Shown here: positions 1 through 7,540 of the stretch, one piece after another
Numbering within the stretch: the first letter of the stretch is position 1
Layout of the letters: each line of letters starts with the position of its first letter
IMG/VR virus record: IMGVR_UViG_3300044798_000058
Coordinates: 1 to 22,809 of that record
DNA: 22,809 bases
DNA from: a virus
Strand: one strand, 5' to 3'
Translations under genes and position numbers: made by a program
Notes under the pieces: model-generated
Databases searched by the model: none
Seen by the model: only the letters and a program-made list of their open reading frames with translations
What the model was told of the DNA's origin: nothing

Positions 1-510
1 GTCGAACCACAAGGAGATTTTGAGGTACTGCCACCCGACAAGTATCCGGTACTAATTGAAAAGGCAGAAGTTAGACAAACAAAATCTGGCACAGGATATT
101 ACATTGCATTGTGTTTATCCATCCTAGATGGCCCCGGCAAAAATCGCAAACTATTTGATAACATCAACATTGCCAATCCCTCGACGCAATGCGTTGATAT
201 TGGCTTGCGAACCCTTGCGGCATTGGGACAAGCAATTGGATTAACAGCTATTTCTGATACCAATCAATTAGTCAATAAAACATGTCTTGCTCATGTTAAG
301 GTCAAAGATGATCGAAACGAAATTAGGACATATTCAACCCTAACTCAAAATCCGAATCCCGCCCCCTATGCAAACAACTCGGGTTATCCTATAGGGCAGC
401 CTAATTTCCAAACCAAAACCAACGAACCTAATCCACAAGCTAACCAAGCTAGGCTTGCGGAAGCCGCCAACCCACCCTCTACCGGCAACAAGCCGCCTTG
501 GATGCGATGA
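1..510 (+). CDS. DUF669-family phage protein, probable ssDNA-binding protein (5' partial)
   Basis: The reading frame is open from the first base, so the start lies outside the window and the internal ATG at 109 is not the real start. The visible part matches what I know of DUF669, a family found in phage replication modules and thought to bind single-stranded DNA in recombination. Key features are a segment reading PPDKYPVLIEKAEVRQTKSG, then a strand ending in LDGPGKNRKLFDNINIANPS, a helix with LRTLAALGQAIG, and a strand with AHVKVKDDRNEIRTY. The last 50 residues are Pro/Asn/Gln-rich and disordered, ending in PPWMR, like the flexible acidic or aromatic tails of SSB-type proteins that recruit partners. 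The family match is by recall of the motif pattern; the ssDNA-binding role is inferred from family context and the neighbouring replication genes. Confidence 0.8.
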   Translation, partial: VEPQGDFEVLPPDKYPVLIEKAEVRQTKSGTGYYIALCLSILDGPGKNRKLFDNINIANPSTQCVDIGLRTLAALGQAIGLTAISDTNQLVNKTCLAHVKVKDDRNEIRTYSTLTQNPNPAPYANNSGYPIGQPNFQTKTNEPNPQANQARLAEAANPPSTGNKPPWMR

Positions 511-557
511 TTATGAACCTATACTATCTATTCCCGTTTTTAAGAAAGAGAGAACCC

Positions 558-767
558 ATGAGTAAAGTTCAAGTGTCTGATGAAGATTTTGTAAAATCCT
601 ACGTTGCAAGCGTTTCTTATGAAGGGCTTGCGGCAACAACGGGATTGAAAGAAACTTCCGTTCAAGCCCGTGCCTCTAAACTTCGTAAGGCTGGTGTCAA
701 CCTTGTACCCTATGAACGCAAGAAGAAAGAGGTAGATGTGGAGGGATTGAATTCGCTGCTTACTTAA
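558..767 (+). CDS. Small helix-turn-helix protein
   Basis: This encodes a 69-aa basic protein. The segment DEDFVKSYVASVSYEGLAATTGLKETSVQARASKLRKAG reads as a helix-turn-helix: an N-terminal helix, a short helix starting YEGLAATTG, a turn at LK, and a recognition-like helix ETSVQARASKLRK. I chose the ATG at 558 because AGAAAGAGAG lies just upstream. The open frame extends back to a TTG at 498 but has no ribosome-binding site there, and the added residues overlap the end of the DUF669 gene. It probably binds DNA, either as a regulator of the early operon or as a replication accessory; neither is shown. No specific family recognised. Confidence 0.7.
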   Translation: MSKVQVSDEDFVKSYVASVSYEGLAATTGLKETSVQARASKLRKAGVNLVPYERKKKEVDVEGLNSLLT

Positions 768-790
768 AGCCATGTCGTCACGGACGATGA

Positions 791-860
791 CAAAGAAACT
801 AGCTGACCGAGAGGCGTCTCGGCCTAACTGCAAAACGCAACAGGACACCTAGTTTCTTTG
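791..860. ncRNA. Candidate structured RNA / perfect inverted repeat in intergenic gap
   Basis: The 119-base gap between the HTH gene and the membrane-protein gene contains a perfect 12-base inverted repeat, CAAAGAAACTAG (791-802) and CTAGTTTCTTTG (849-860). The enclosed 46 bases hold a perfect 6-bp hairpin, CCGAGA/TCTCGG (807-812/817-822), with a GGCG loop. A second, weaker hairpin follows (823-825/842-844 plus 829-831/837-839). Together these would make a three-way junction. There is no U-run after the outer stem, so it is not a plain rho-independent terminator. It could be a processed small RNA, a 5' leader element for the genes starting at 887, or a DNA-level element such as an origin or protein-binding site. 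I could not match it to a known ribozyme or riboswitch; the hammerhead core is absent. Strand is left open because the stem is symmetric. Confidence 0.5.
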
Positions 861-886
861 CTATCGCCCTTAACGAAGAGAATTCT

Positions 887-1156
887 ATGATACCAGACTT
901 TACAAATAGTTGCTTCTTGTTTACGGCTTCTATCTGCTGTATTTTAAGTATTGTAAAAACATCAAGAGACAAGACTACAAAGGGTATTTCGATTTTCCAA
1001 ATCATACACTTATGGGCATGGACGATATGGGGGTGTTTCTTCTACTACTATTATGCGATTTGGTGGTCCTTTGCATGTAGTGTATTACTTGCTATAGTAG
1101 AGACTACATGGATGGCACAGGCCGTGTATTATAGAGAGAATTGGAGGCCAACTTAA
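887..1156 (+). CDS. Small membrane protein
   Basis: This 89-aa protein has two or three probable membrane segments: SCFLFTASICCILSIVK near residues 8-24, IIHLWAWTIWGCFFYYYY near 39-56, and AIWWSFACSVLLAIVETTWM near 57-76. It is rich in Trp, Tyr and Cys. The ATG at 887 is preceded by GAAGAG at about the right distance, and the folded element at 791-860 lies immediately upstream. The stop is two bases before the next start, so it is part of the early operon. No family recognised. Early phage membrane proteins sometimes block superinfection or anchor replication, but nothing here decides that. Confidence 0.7.
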   Translation: MIPDFTNSCFLFTASICCILSIVKTSRDKTTKGISIFQIIHLWAWTIWGCFFYYYYAIWWSFACSVLLAIVETTWMAQAVYYRENWRPT

Positions 1157-1157
1157 A

Positions 1158-1565
1158 ATGGGTAATTTAGAAAATGCAGTTGCTTATCTTCGTTCTATGA
1201 AAAGTGATGAAGAGTTAGCGAAGATGCAGAGGATCGAAGCCGAAGAAGCCGTTGCCGCCCTAATTCCCGGCCCCGAACGCGGATCAAAAACAGCTACGCT
1301 TGAGGACGGAACGAAAATAACCGTTGAGAGGGGGCTATTGTATAAAGCAGATATAGAAGGAATAAAAAAGACTTGGGACACAGACTACACAAAAACCATT
1401 ACTGATTTTCCACCTCCTATAAAATCCAAAACAAATTATAGTCTTGATGAAGTTGGTTATGAATGGATTAAAGCCAATCGACAAGATGTTTTTGGTATTA
1501 TTTCTCAATACGTCCAGGTTACCCCGAAGAAAATCGCGGTTTCAATAAAAGCTAAAAAAGAATGA
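1158..1565 (+). CDS. DUF7173-like phage protein
   Basis: This 135-aa, mostly helical, charged protein has the core TATLEDGTKITVERGLLYKA followed by IKSKTNYSLDEVGYEWIKAN and a C-terminal YVQVTPKKIAVSI strand. That layout resembles small phage proteins I associate with DUF7173, which occur beside DUF669 and nuclease genes; the family name is from memory and moderately sure. The function is unknown. It starts two bases after the preceding stop and its TGA overlaps the next ATG (ATGA), which indicates translational coupling with the nuclease. Residues 76-82 (DYTKTIT) are encoded by a 20-base stretch repeated exactly near the end of the helicase gene. Confidence 0.75.
   Translation: MGNLENAVAYLRSMKSDEELAKMQRIEAEEAVAALIPGPERGSKTATLEDGTKITVERGLLYKADIEGIKKTWDTDYTKTITDFPPPIKSKTNYSLDEVGYEWIKANRQDVFGIISQYVQVTPKKIAVSIKAKKE
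1383..1402 (+). repeat. 20-base direct repeat, copy 1
   Basis: GACTACACAAAAACCATTAC here is identical to 5215-5234. Both copies are in coding sequence and in the same frame, each giving DYTKTIT. The flanking bases and amino acids do not match. Confidence 0.9.
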
Positions 1566-2701
1566 CCGACATTACTCAACATCTCCCCGAAAATTCGCCT
1601 GTGGTTGATGCCATTTATGCCTATCACAAGAATCGCGGAGACTCAGGACAGTTCCGGCAATATCTTGGAATGTCAGAAATAGGGGGGCCTTGTGAACGTG
1701 CATTATGGTATAAATTTAAGCATTGTTGTAAATCGGAATTTTCGGGGCGACTCTATCGTTTGTTTGAGACAGGAGATTTAGCTGAATCCCGTTTTATTAG
1801 AGAATTACGAGCAATAGGTTGTGAGGTTCACGATAAAGATGAATCCGGTAATCAGTTTGCATTTAGCGATTTTGGAGGGCATTTTTCGGGACACATGGAT
1901 GGGTGTGCGCTAGGGGTTCCCGGCGGCGAGAAGTCATGGACGATTTTGGAATTTAAAACGTCCAATGATAAATTATTCCAGAAGTTAAAAAAAGAAGGAG
2001 TAAAAAAGGCAAAACCTACTCACTATTGTCAGATGACGTGCTATATGGGCTATTCGGGAATGAAAAGGGCATTATATTTAGTGTCCAATAAAGATGATGA
2101 CTCCTTATATAGTGAAAGAATACAATTTAATAAAGAAGAATTTGATGCTTTAATAAAAAGGGCCGAGAGGATAATTACTTCGTCGGAACCACCGGATCGG
2201 TGCGCTTCTCGACCAGATTATTATGAATGTTCTTATTGCGATGCAAAAGAGATTTGCTGGGGAGGCGGAAAGTCTGCTCTCCCGGTCCCGGCCATAAACT
2301 GCCGACAATGCTGTCATGCTACGGCCACAGTGGACGGCAATGCTTGTTGGAAATGTGAAAAACATAAACGTGGGCTATCTCCTGCTGACCAATCGAGAGC
2401 TTGCAACGATCACCTTGTCTTGCCAGGGTTGATTAGTTTTGCAACTCCGGTGGATTATAAAAATGATTCTATTGTATATGAAAACAATAGTGATAAAAAA
2501 GCATGGAGATGTGGGGGAGAAAACAGTTTTTCTACAAAAGAACTAATGCAATTATCTCCTGAACAATTAATTAATCTAACTATATTAAAAGTCAAAGAAG
2601 TTTTTGACGCAACCGTAGAAAGGGTTTGGAAAGATGAGGATTCCGATAACAGTAATTCTAATATTGGCGGCGACTCGGGTATGGGCGGGAATTCCCGATG
2701 A
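1562..2701 (+). CDS. Cas4/RecB-like PD-(D/E)XK nuclease with Fe-S cysteine motif and extra zinc ribbon
   Basis: This is a probable DNA exonuclease of the PD-(D/E)XK superfamily, 379 aa. Visible motifs are SEIGGPCERALWY (Cys44, N-terminal motif), FETGDLAESRF, GHMDG (Asp113), LEFKTSN (Glu130, Lys132) and QMTCY (Gln157, Tyr161). Together these form the RecB/Cas4 nuclease core. Cys44 plus the C-terminal Cys223, Cys226 and Cys232 match the four-cysteine cluster that binds [4Fe-4S] in Cas4 and AddB. A second cysteine group (247, 250, 262, 265) looks like an added zinc ribbon. No Cas1, Cas2 or CRISPR repeats are nearby, so a role in phage replication or recombination is more likely than in spacer acquisition. 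The start is coupled by ATGA to the previous gene. The last 68 bases overlap the serine protease gene in another frame. Confidence 0.88.
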   Translation: MTDITQHLPENSPVVDAIYAYHKNRGDSGQFRQYLGMSEIGGPCERALWYKFKHCCKSEFSGRLYRLFETGDLAESRFIRELRAIGCEVHDKDESGNQFAFSDFGGHFSGHMDGCALGVPGGEKSWTILEFKTSNDKLFQKLKKEGVKKAKPTHYCQMTCYMGYSGMKRALYLVSNKDDDSLYSERIQFNKEEFDALIKRAERIITSSEPPDRCASRPDYYECSYCDAKEICWGGGKSALPVPAINCRQCCHATATVDGNACWKCEKHKRGLSPADQSRACNDHLVLPGLISFATPVDYKNDSIVYENNSDKKAWRCGGENSFSTKELMQLSPEQLINLTILKVKEVFDATVERVWKDEDSDNSNSNIGGDSGMGGNSR

Positions 2702-3506
2702 TCTGCAAACCGTAAGCGTTACGATCAAAGCCGGAAATGTCCAAGGCTCAGGAACTATTATAACGCGAAAAATTGGCGATGACAATGTTACGTTTGTGTG
2801 GACGGCGGGGCATGTTGTTTCTGGGCTTCGTTCTTTGCGAACAGTTGTTATTGCCGGCACCACGAAAACTTTGATTGCTTACAGGGACGCCGAAATTATC
2901 CAAGAAATGCAAGAAGACGGCCGGCGAATCGGCGAAGTTAAATATGATGCTAAGGTTATTAAGGTATCTGATGCCGACTATGGGGAGGATTTGGCATTAC
3001 TTATGGTTCGTAGAAAGAATGCCTACCCAACAACCGTATGTGTAAAGTTCAAACTTGACAAGCAATATATTCCACCAATCGGAATTAGCTTAGTTCATGT
3101 TGGAAGTCTACTTGGGCAGTTTGGGGCAAACAGCTTCACCAGCGGCCTTATGTCGCAAACAGGCCGACTTCTGTCCGGCAGGGGTGCCGAAAGTAAGGTT
3201 TTCGACCAAACGACCGTAACGGCCTTTCCAGGTTCTTCAGGCGGCGGTGTATTCCTCGCAGAAACCGGAGAATACATTGGGATGCTTACCCAAGGTGTTC
3301 AAAAACTACAAGGCTTTAATTTTATTGTGCCTATCCGCCGTATTCATAAATGGGCTTGCGATAGCAAAATTGAATGGGCCATTGATCCATCAGTTGCCGG
3401 TCCATCCCTTAAGGAAATTGATGCTATCTTAGTAGAAGATGTAAGTTCATTAAGTGATTCAGGGAGACAGGAAAATCCAGAAGATAAGATTCCGGTTGCG
3501 AGGTAA
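2634..3506 (+). CDS. Exported trypsin-like (chymotrypsin-fold) serine protease
   Basis: This 290-aa protein has a clear catalytic triad: His60 in TAGH, Asp119 in EDLALL, and Ser202 in PGSSGGG. That is the pattern of HtrA/trypsin-like proteases. The N-terminus MRIPITVILILAATRVWA is a typical signal peptide (Arg, hydrophobic core, small-residue cleavage site VWA|G), so it probably acts outside the cytoplasm or stays membrane-tethered. No PDZ domain follows. The C-terminal 40 residues are acidic and low complexity. The ATG at 2634 is preceded by GGAAAG and lies inside the end of the nuclease gene; the signal peptide supports this start. An exported protease is unexpected in a replication operon. 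It could attack periplasmic or receptor proteins, or protect the infected cell; this is inference. Confidence 0.88.
   Translation: MRIPITVILILAATRVWAGIPDDLQTVSVTIKAGNVQGSGTIITRKIGDDNVTFVWTAGHVVSGLRSLRTVVIAGTTKTLIAYRDAEIIQEMQEDGRRIGEVKYDAKVIKVSDADYGEDLALLMVRRKNAYPTTVCVKFKLDKQYIPPIGISLVHVGSLLGQFGANSFTSGLMSQTGRLLSGRGAESKVFDQTTVTAFPGSSGGGVFLAETGEYIGMLTQGVQKLQGFNFIVPIRRIHKWACDSKIEWAIDPSVAGPSLKEIDAILVEDVSSLSDSGRQENPEDKIPVAR
2686..2697. repeat. 12-base perfect palindrome in gene overlap
   Basis: CGGGAATTCCCG is self-complementary over 12 bases and lies in the short stretch where the nuclease and protease frames overlap. It could form a small hairpin near the nuclease stop or bind a dimeric protein, but chance under dual coding constraint is also plausible. 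Confidence 0.6.
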
Positions 3507-3508
3507 TT

Positions 3509-3697
3509 ATGCCGATTTATGAATATGAATGTAATGATTGCAAGTTAGAGTTTGAAAAACATCATTACGGTAAGGGAAGCCAAGTAGTCGAATGTCCGAA
3601 ATGTGGTGGACCGGCAGATAAGAAATTCTCTCCGCCCGTAATAATCCAAAAAGGTTACAAAGAAACTGACGCAAGATATAATCGTGGAAAAGGATAA
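3509..3697 (+). CDS. FmdB-type zinc ribbon protein
   Basis: This encodes a 62-aa protein starting MPIYEYECNDCKLEFEKHH, the classic opening of FmdB-family putative regulatory proteins (CxxC_CxxC_SSSS). It has two zinc-binding pairs, C8/C11 and C29/C32 (CPKCGG). The family is widespread in bacteria and phages, and its function is not well established. A GAGGT ribosome-binding site precedes the ATG, which follows the protease stop by two bases. Its TAA overlaps the helicase ATG (TAATG). Confidence 0.9.
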   Translation: MPIYEYECNDCKLEFEKHHYGKGSQVVECPKCGGPADKKFSPPVIIQKGYKETDARYNRGKG

Positions 3698-5292
3698 TGC
3701 AACTTCGCCCCTATCAAATAGAAGCAATAGAAGCACTACACACACATATATGCACAAAAGAAACTAACCCGTGCATTGTGCTGCCGACCGGATCGGGCAA
3801 GTCAGTTGTGATGGCAGCAGTTATTGAAAAATGGAAAAAAGAATCGCCTAATGTACGTGGGTGTATTCTTGCCCATAGAAAGGAATTAGTAGAACAAAAT
3901 GCCAGACAGCTTAGAAATATCGGAACAGAAGTTGGTGTCTTTTCTGCGGGTCTTGGAAAACGGGACTACGAAGCTCCGGTCCTCTTTGCTTCAATTGACT
4001 CAATCTATAAAAAAGCCGGGGAATTTCAGCCGTTTGACTTTATCTTTGTTGATGAGTCTCACAGAATCCCGCCTTCCGGTGAAGGAAAATATAGAACTTT
4101 TATTAAGGGGTGCAAGAGATTCAATCCGAACTTACGGGTTATAGGATGGACAGCAACAGCCTTTCGTATGGGCTGTGGCCCAATATGCCACAAGGACCAC
4201 ATTTTAAACGAGATGTGTTATGAAGCAAAAATCACAAATCTTATCAATGACGGATACCTGTGCAACTTGCGTTCAAAAGTTGGAACAGTTATACCTGATT
4301 TGCAAAATGTACAACATAACTCCAGAGGAGATTACATCACTAATTCGCTTGCAAAAGCAACCAATAAAAAATCAATCATCTCTGGAGCAATTGCAGAAGC
4401 CGTTAGAATTATAGCCTCCGAAAAACGTCGGGCAGCAATTTTCTTTTGTGTAGATATAGAACATTGCGAAAAAGTTTCTCATGAATTACAAAAACATAAT
4501 ATCTATGCCCCGTTTGTTACGGGGAAAACCAAGCAGCACGAACGCGATAGACTTATACGAGATTTTCGTAATGGCACAATTCGTGCTATTTGCAATGTAA
4601 ATGTTTTAACGGAGGGATTTGATGCTCCGCATATTGACTGTATTGTATTGCTTCGGCCAACTTTGTCTGCTGGTTTATTTTCTCAGATGGTTGGTCGCGG
4701 ATTACGACTATTCCCTGGAAAAAACCATTGTCTTGTGCTGGACTTCGGTGGGTGTATTGATGAACATGGGCCTATTGATTTACTTGGCGAAAATCAACGA
4801 GTGGTTATGGCAACGTGTCAAAGTTGCCGCGAAAGTTTTTCTAGGGCTATTAGGATTTGCCCGGCGTGCGGAACAGAACTTACTCGCAAAGAAGTTGATC
4901 GACTTGAACAGGTTGAACGAGAACGCCGAATGCACGGCACAAAAGCCAGTGGCAAAAACATCCTCTCAATTGAACCAGAAACCTTCGCCGTTAATACTGT
5001 ATACGTCGAAAGACATATTAAACCAGCTTCGCCAGATTCTCTCCGAATCAAATACCGATGCGGCCTTAGCGTCTTTCGAGAATGGGTTTGCCTCGACCAC
5101 CCCGGAGAAGCCGGACAGATTGCCCAGACGTGGTGGAAGCAAAGGTTCCAAAACAAAAACAAGATCACAGTCAACGATGCGCTCCAAAATATGTTCGCGT
5201 CGCAAACGATCCTCGACTACACAAAAACCATTACAGTAATCCGCAAAGGAAAGTATTTTCAAATAATTGGATACAATAAGGCTATAAATTGA
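3697..5292 (+). CDS. Phage superfamily 2 DEAD/DEAH-type DNA helicase
   Basis: This 531-aa helicase has the SF2 motifs in order: an N-terminal QLRPYQ (Q-like motif), PTGSGKS (Walker A, Lys35), DESHR (motif II, 119-123), TAT (motif III, 152-154), TEGFDAP (motif V) and QMVGRGLR (motif VI, 330-337). A four-cysteine ribbon (Cys374, 377, 388, 391) follows. The C-terminal region with SLRIKYRCGL, EWVC and TWWKQRF recalls the tail of other phage helicases of this kind. It is probably the fork or recombination helicase, working with the primase-polymerase. The start overlaps the previous stop by one base, and its stop overlaps the TTG start of the next gene. DYTKTIT near residue 507 is encoded by the 20-base repeat shared with 1383-1402. 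Confidence 0.93.
   Translation: MQLRPYQIEAIEALHTHICTKETNPCIVLPTGSGKSVVMAAVIEKWKKESPNVRGCILAHRKELVEQNARQLRNIGTEVGVFSAGLGKRDYEAPVLFASIDSIYKKAGEFQPFDFIFVDESHRIPPSGEGKYRTFIKGCKRFNPNLRVIGWTATAFRMGCGPICHKDHILNEMCYEAKITNLINDGYLCNLRSKVGTVIPDLQNVQHNSRGDYITNSLAKATNKKSIISGAIAEAVRIIASEKRRAAIFFCVDIEHCEKVSHELQKHNIYAPFVTGKTKQHERDRLIRDFRNGTIRAICNVNVLTEGFDAPHIDCIVLLRPTLSAGLFSQMVGRGLRLFPGKNHCLVLDFGGCIDEHGPIDLLGENQRVVMATCQSCRESFSRAIRICPACGTELTRKEVDRLEQVERERRMHGTKASGKNILSIEPETFAVNTVYVERHIKPASPDSLRIKYRCGLSVFREWVCLDHPGEAGQIAQTWWKQRFQNKNKITVNDALQNMFASQTILDYTKTITVIRKGKYFQIIGYNKAIN
5215..5234 (+). repeat. 20-base direct repeat, copy 2
   Basis: This stretch is identical to 1383-1402 and lies in the same reading frame (DYTKTIT) inside the helicase C-terminus. 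Confidence 0.9.
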
Positions 5293-7538
5293 ATCAACTT
5301 TTAGAAGTCGCCTTAAACTACGCCAACATCGGATGGGCGATATTTCCGCTTGTTCCTAAGCAAAAGGTTCCGCTTACCGAACATGGCGTAAAAGATGCTA
5401 CTACAAACTATGACCAGATAAGAGCATGGTGGGCCAAGTGGCCTAATGCCAATATCGGTTTAGCTTGTGGGGAAAAGAGCGGAGTTTATGTTATTGACGT
5501 AGATATATCGGCAGATGAAAGTATTAATGGAATTGAATCGCTAAAAGAATTTCCAACATTACCAGAAACGGTTAAACAACTTACCCCAAGAGGCGGTTTT
5601 CATGCCTTATTTAAAACTAAAAATCCTCCTGCAAATCGCAATAGTTTCCGTCCTGGCATTGATATTCGTGGTATTGGATATTACATTGTTATCTCGCCTA
5701 GTATACATCCTAATGGCGGGAGGTATAATTGGGATGATGGCTGTGATCCTTGGAAATTGGAATTAGCGGAATTCCCTGATTTTATGCGACCTGTTGTGCG
5801 GGCACCGTGGGCTAGTAATGACGCTCCGGCGAAACGTGAAGTCTCTGTGGTGCCTGCACCTTTGAATATTTTACAACGCGCAAGTCTTTACCTTGCCCAA
5901 TGTGATCCAGCTATCCAAGGCTGTGCCGGCCACGACAAGTTGCTTTGGGCGGCGACGGCAATGGTTCATGGCTTCCAGCTTTCAGATGGACAAGCCTGCG
6001 ATCTTTTATCCAGAGAATATAACCCACGATGTATCCCGCCGTGGGATTTCAGTAATCAAAAAGATGAAAAAGATTTTTGTCGGAAGATTACTGAGGCTAG
6101 AAAATTAACTCCGCAACAACAACCCGGATGGTTATTGAAAGATGATTTTCATAAAGAAGTTGATACAAGTATAATTGATGTAAAGGCGTTAATTGAATTA
6201 ACAGATAAAAAATTAACTAGTGGAGAATGGAAGAATAGTACTTTTACATATTCTAAAGATGTGATAGAAAAAGTTGAACTCGACTTTCTCTGCCAACCAA
6301 CTGGGTTATTAGGAGAAATTTGCTCGTGGATAAACTTAACATCTATGAAAGAACAACCCTTTCTAACCCTTGCTTGTGCCTTAGCCTTCTTGGGAGCTTT
6401 ATTCGGGCGGAAATTAAGAGACTCCCTCGGGAGCCGAACAAATCTGTATTGTATGGGAGTGGCTGCTTCGTCAGCGGGGAAGGCCCATGCAATGAACCAG
6501 ATTCGGCGACTGGGGATGGAGTCGGGATGCCTGCCGATGTTTGGTGGCGACAGCATTGCCTCTGATTCGGCAATTGAGGATCGAATGAGCCGCGTAGAAG
6601 CTACGCTTTTTATGTGGGATGAAATCGGGCACCTGCTAACTCATATAAAATCGGGAGCGAGTCGGCATCTTGCTCAAGTTGTATCTTTGCTTATGAAATT
6701 GTATTCTGCCGCCGGCAGTAGTTATTGCGGCAAAGAATATGCCGAGCAAGGCAAACAAAGAACGATTATACAACCGTGTTGCTGTATTTATGGAACGTCA
6801 ACAGCCGAAAGATTCACCACGGGGATTACCCACGCGGAACTCCAGGATGGTTGGTTAAGTCGATGTTTGGTATTTTGTTCGCCCGACAACCCAATTAAAA
6901 TGAGAGGTAGAACTGAAACTACAATCCCACAAGAAATTATTAGTAAAGTACATGATTGGTATTTCAGGGAACTTGGGCCAGAAAGCGATGGACATAGTTT
7001 GAGTGGATATGTTACTAATAGCGGAACAAAACCCGCTCCCACGCAACTAATTGTGCCCACAGAAAACGAAGCGGAAAAAATATTTATTAACTTTGATAAC
7101 GAAACAATCAGATACGGAAAAGAACAACCACAACTCGCATGTATATGGGCAAAAGGAGAAGAAAATGCTAGACGCATTTCCCTTATTGTCGCTGCCGGAG
7201 AATGTTTCGATAGCCCCATCATTACCCCTGCAATTAGCGATTATGCTTGTAGACTCATGCGATACTTACTGCTCGATTTTGAGAAAACGATTGTACCAGA
7301 AATTGTGGCTGGAGAACTTGAAAGTAAAAAAAGAAAGTTAGTTTCTATTATTGAAAAGAAAGGCGAAAAAGGTTGTGACAAAAGGGATTTAACACGTGCT
7401 TCACAGTGGGCTAATCAGAAACAACGCAATGACCTTATAGCCGATCTCATTGAGGCAGGAGAAATTATAACTCAAGCAGATGTTGCCGGACGATCTAGAT
7501 TTTGGACAGTAGAAAACTTTAGTAAATTGAAGAAATAA
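5289..7538 (+). CDS. Bifunctional primase-polymerase fused to phage replicative helicase/ATPase domain
   Basis: This 749-aa protein probably primes and unwinds phage DNA. Residues 1-170 form a PrimPol (archaeo-eukaryotic primase) domain: GWAIFPLVPKQKVPL, catalytic VIDVDIS (Asp70, Asp72) and GGFHALF (His105). Residues 198-272 resemble a primase C-terminal linker (GHDKLLWAA, GFQLSDGQA, YNPRCIPPW). From about 340 there is an ATPase-type domain with GVAASSAGKAH (Lys398) as a variant Walker A lacking the usual Ser/Thr after Lys, and FMWDEIG (Asp444, Glu445) as Walker B. The C-terminus (about 680-745) looks like a winged helix. The start must be TTG at 5289: an in-frame TAA lies 12 bases upstream, the PrimPol fold begins at once, AAGG lies 7 bases ahead, and TTGA overlaps the helicase stop. 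Confidence 0.9.
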   Translation: MNQLLEVALNYANIGWAIFPLVPKQKVPLTEHGVKDATTNYDQIRAWWAKWPNANIGLACGEKSGVYVIDVDISADESINGIESLKEFPTLPETVKQLTPRGGFHALFKTKNPPANRNSFRPGIDIRGIGYYIVISPSIHPNGGRYNWDDGCDPWKLELAEFPDFMRPVVRAPWASNDAPAKREVSVVPAPLNILQRASLYLAQCDPAIQGCAGHDKLLWAATAMVHGFQLSDGQACDLLSREYNPRCIPPWDFSNQKDEKDFCRKITEARKLTPQQQPGWLLKDDFHKEVDTSIIDVKALIELTDKKLTSGEWKNSTFTYSKDVIEKVELDFLCQPTGLLGEICSWINLTSMKEQPFLTLACALAFLGALFGRKLRDSLGSRTNLYCMGVAASSAGKAHAMNQIRRLGMESGCLPMFGGDSIASDSAIEDRMSRVEATLFMWDEIGHLLTHIKSGASRHLAQVVSLLMKLYSAAGSSYCGKEYAEQGKQRTIIQPCCCIYGTSTAERFTTGITHAELQDGWLSRCLVFCSPDNPIKMRGRTETTIPQEIISKVHDWYFRELGPESDGHSLSGYVTNSGTKPAPTQLIVPTENEAEKIFINFDNETIRYGKEQPQLACIWAKGEENARRISLIVAAGECFDSPIITPAISDYACRLMRYLLLDFEKTIVPEIVAGELESKKRKLVSIIEKKGEKGCDKRDLTRASQWANQKQRNDLIADLIEAGEIITQADVAGRSRFWTVENFSKLKK

Positions 7539-7540
7539 AA

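Noticed and set aside
498-525. Possible promoter TTGGAT (498-503) and TATACT (520-525) ahead of the HTH gene
   Set aside because: The -35 matches only three of six consensus bases, and the site lies mostly in the end of the DUF669 gene; too weak to call.
540-848. 102-aa minus-strand ORF across the HTH gene and the intergenic gap
   Set aside because: It is antisense to the HTH gene, its low-complexity Cys/Ser-rich sequence has no motif, and it cuts through the inverted repeat.
791-860. Hammerhead-type ribozyme or plain terminator for the folded element
   Set aside because: CUGA follows the first stem, but the full conserved core (CUGANGA and GAAA) is missing. No U-run follows the outer stem.
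1562-2701. CRISPR-Cas locus suggested by the Cas4-like nuclease
   Set aside because: No Cas1, Cas2, effector gene or repeat array is present. The neighbours are phage replication genes.
4619-5239. 206-aa plus-strand ORF inside the helicase gene, with hydrophobic segments
   Set aside because: It overlaps the helicase in another frame. The helicase frame keeps motifs V and VI, a zinc ribbon and a recognisable C-terminal tail across the same bases, so that frame is the constrained one.
6149-6556. 135-aa minus-strand ORF inside the primase-helicase gene
   Set aside because: It runs opposite the Walker A region and has no recognisable domain or start signal.
6788-7222. 144-aa minus-strand ORF inside the primase-helicase gene
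   Set aside because: It is antisense to a well-supported coding frame with no motif of its own.
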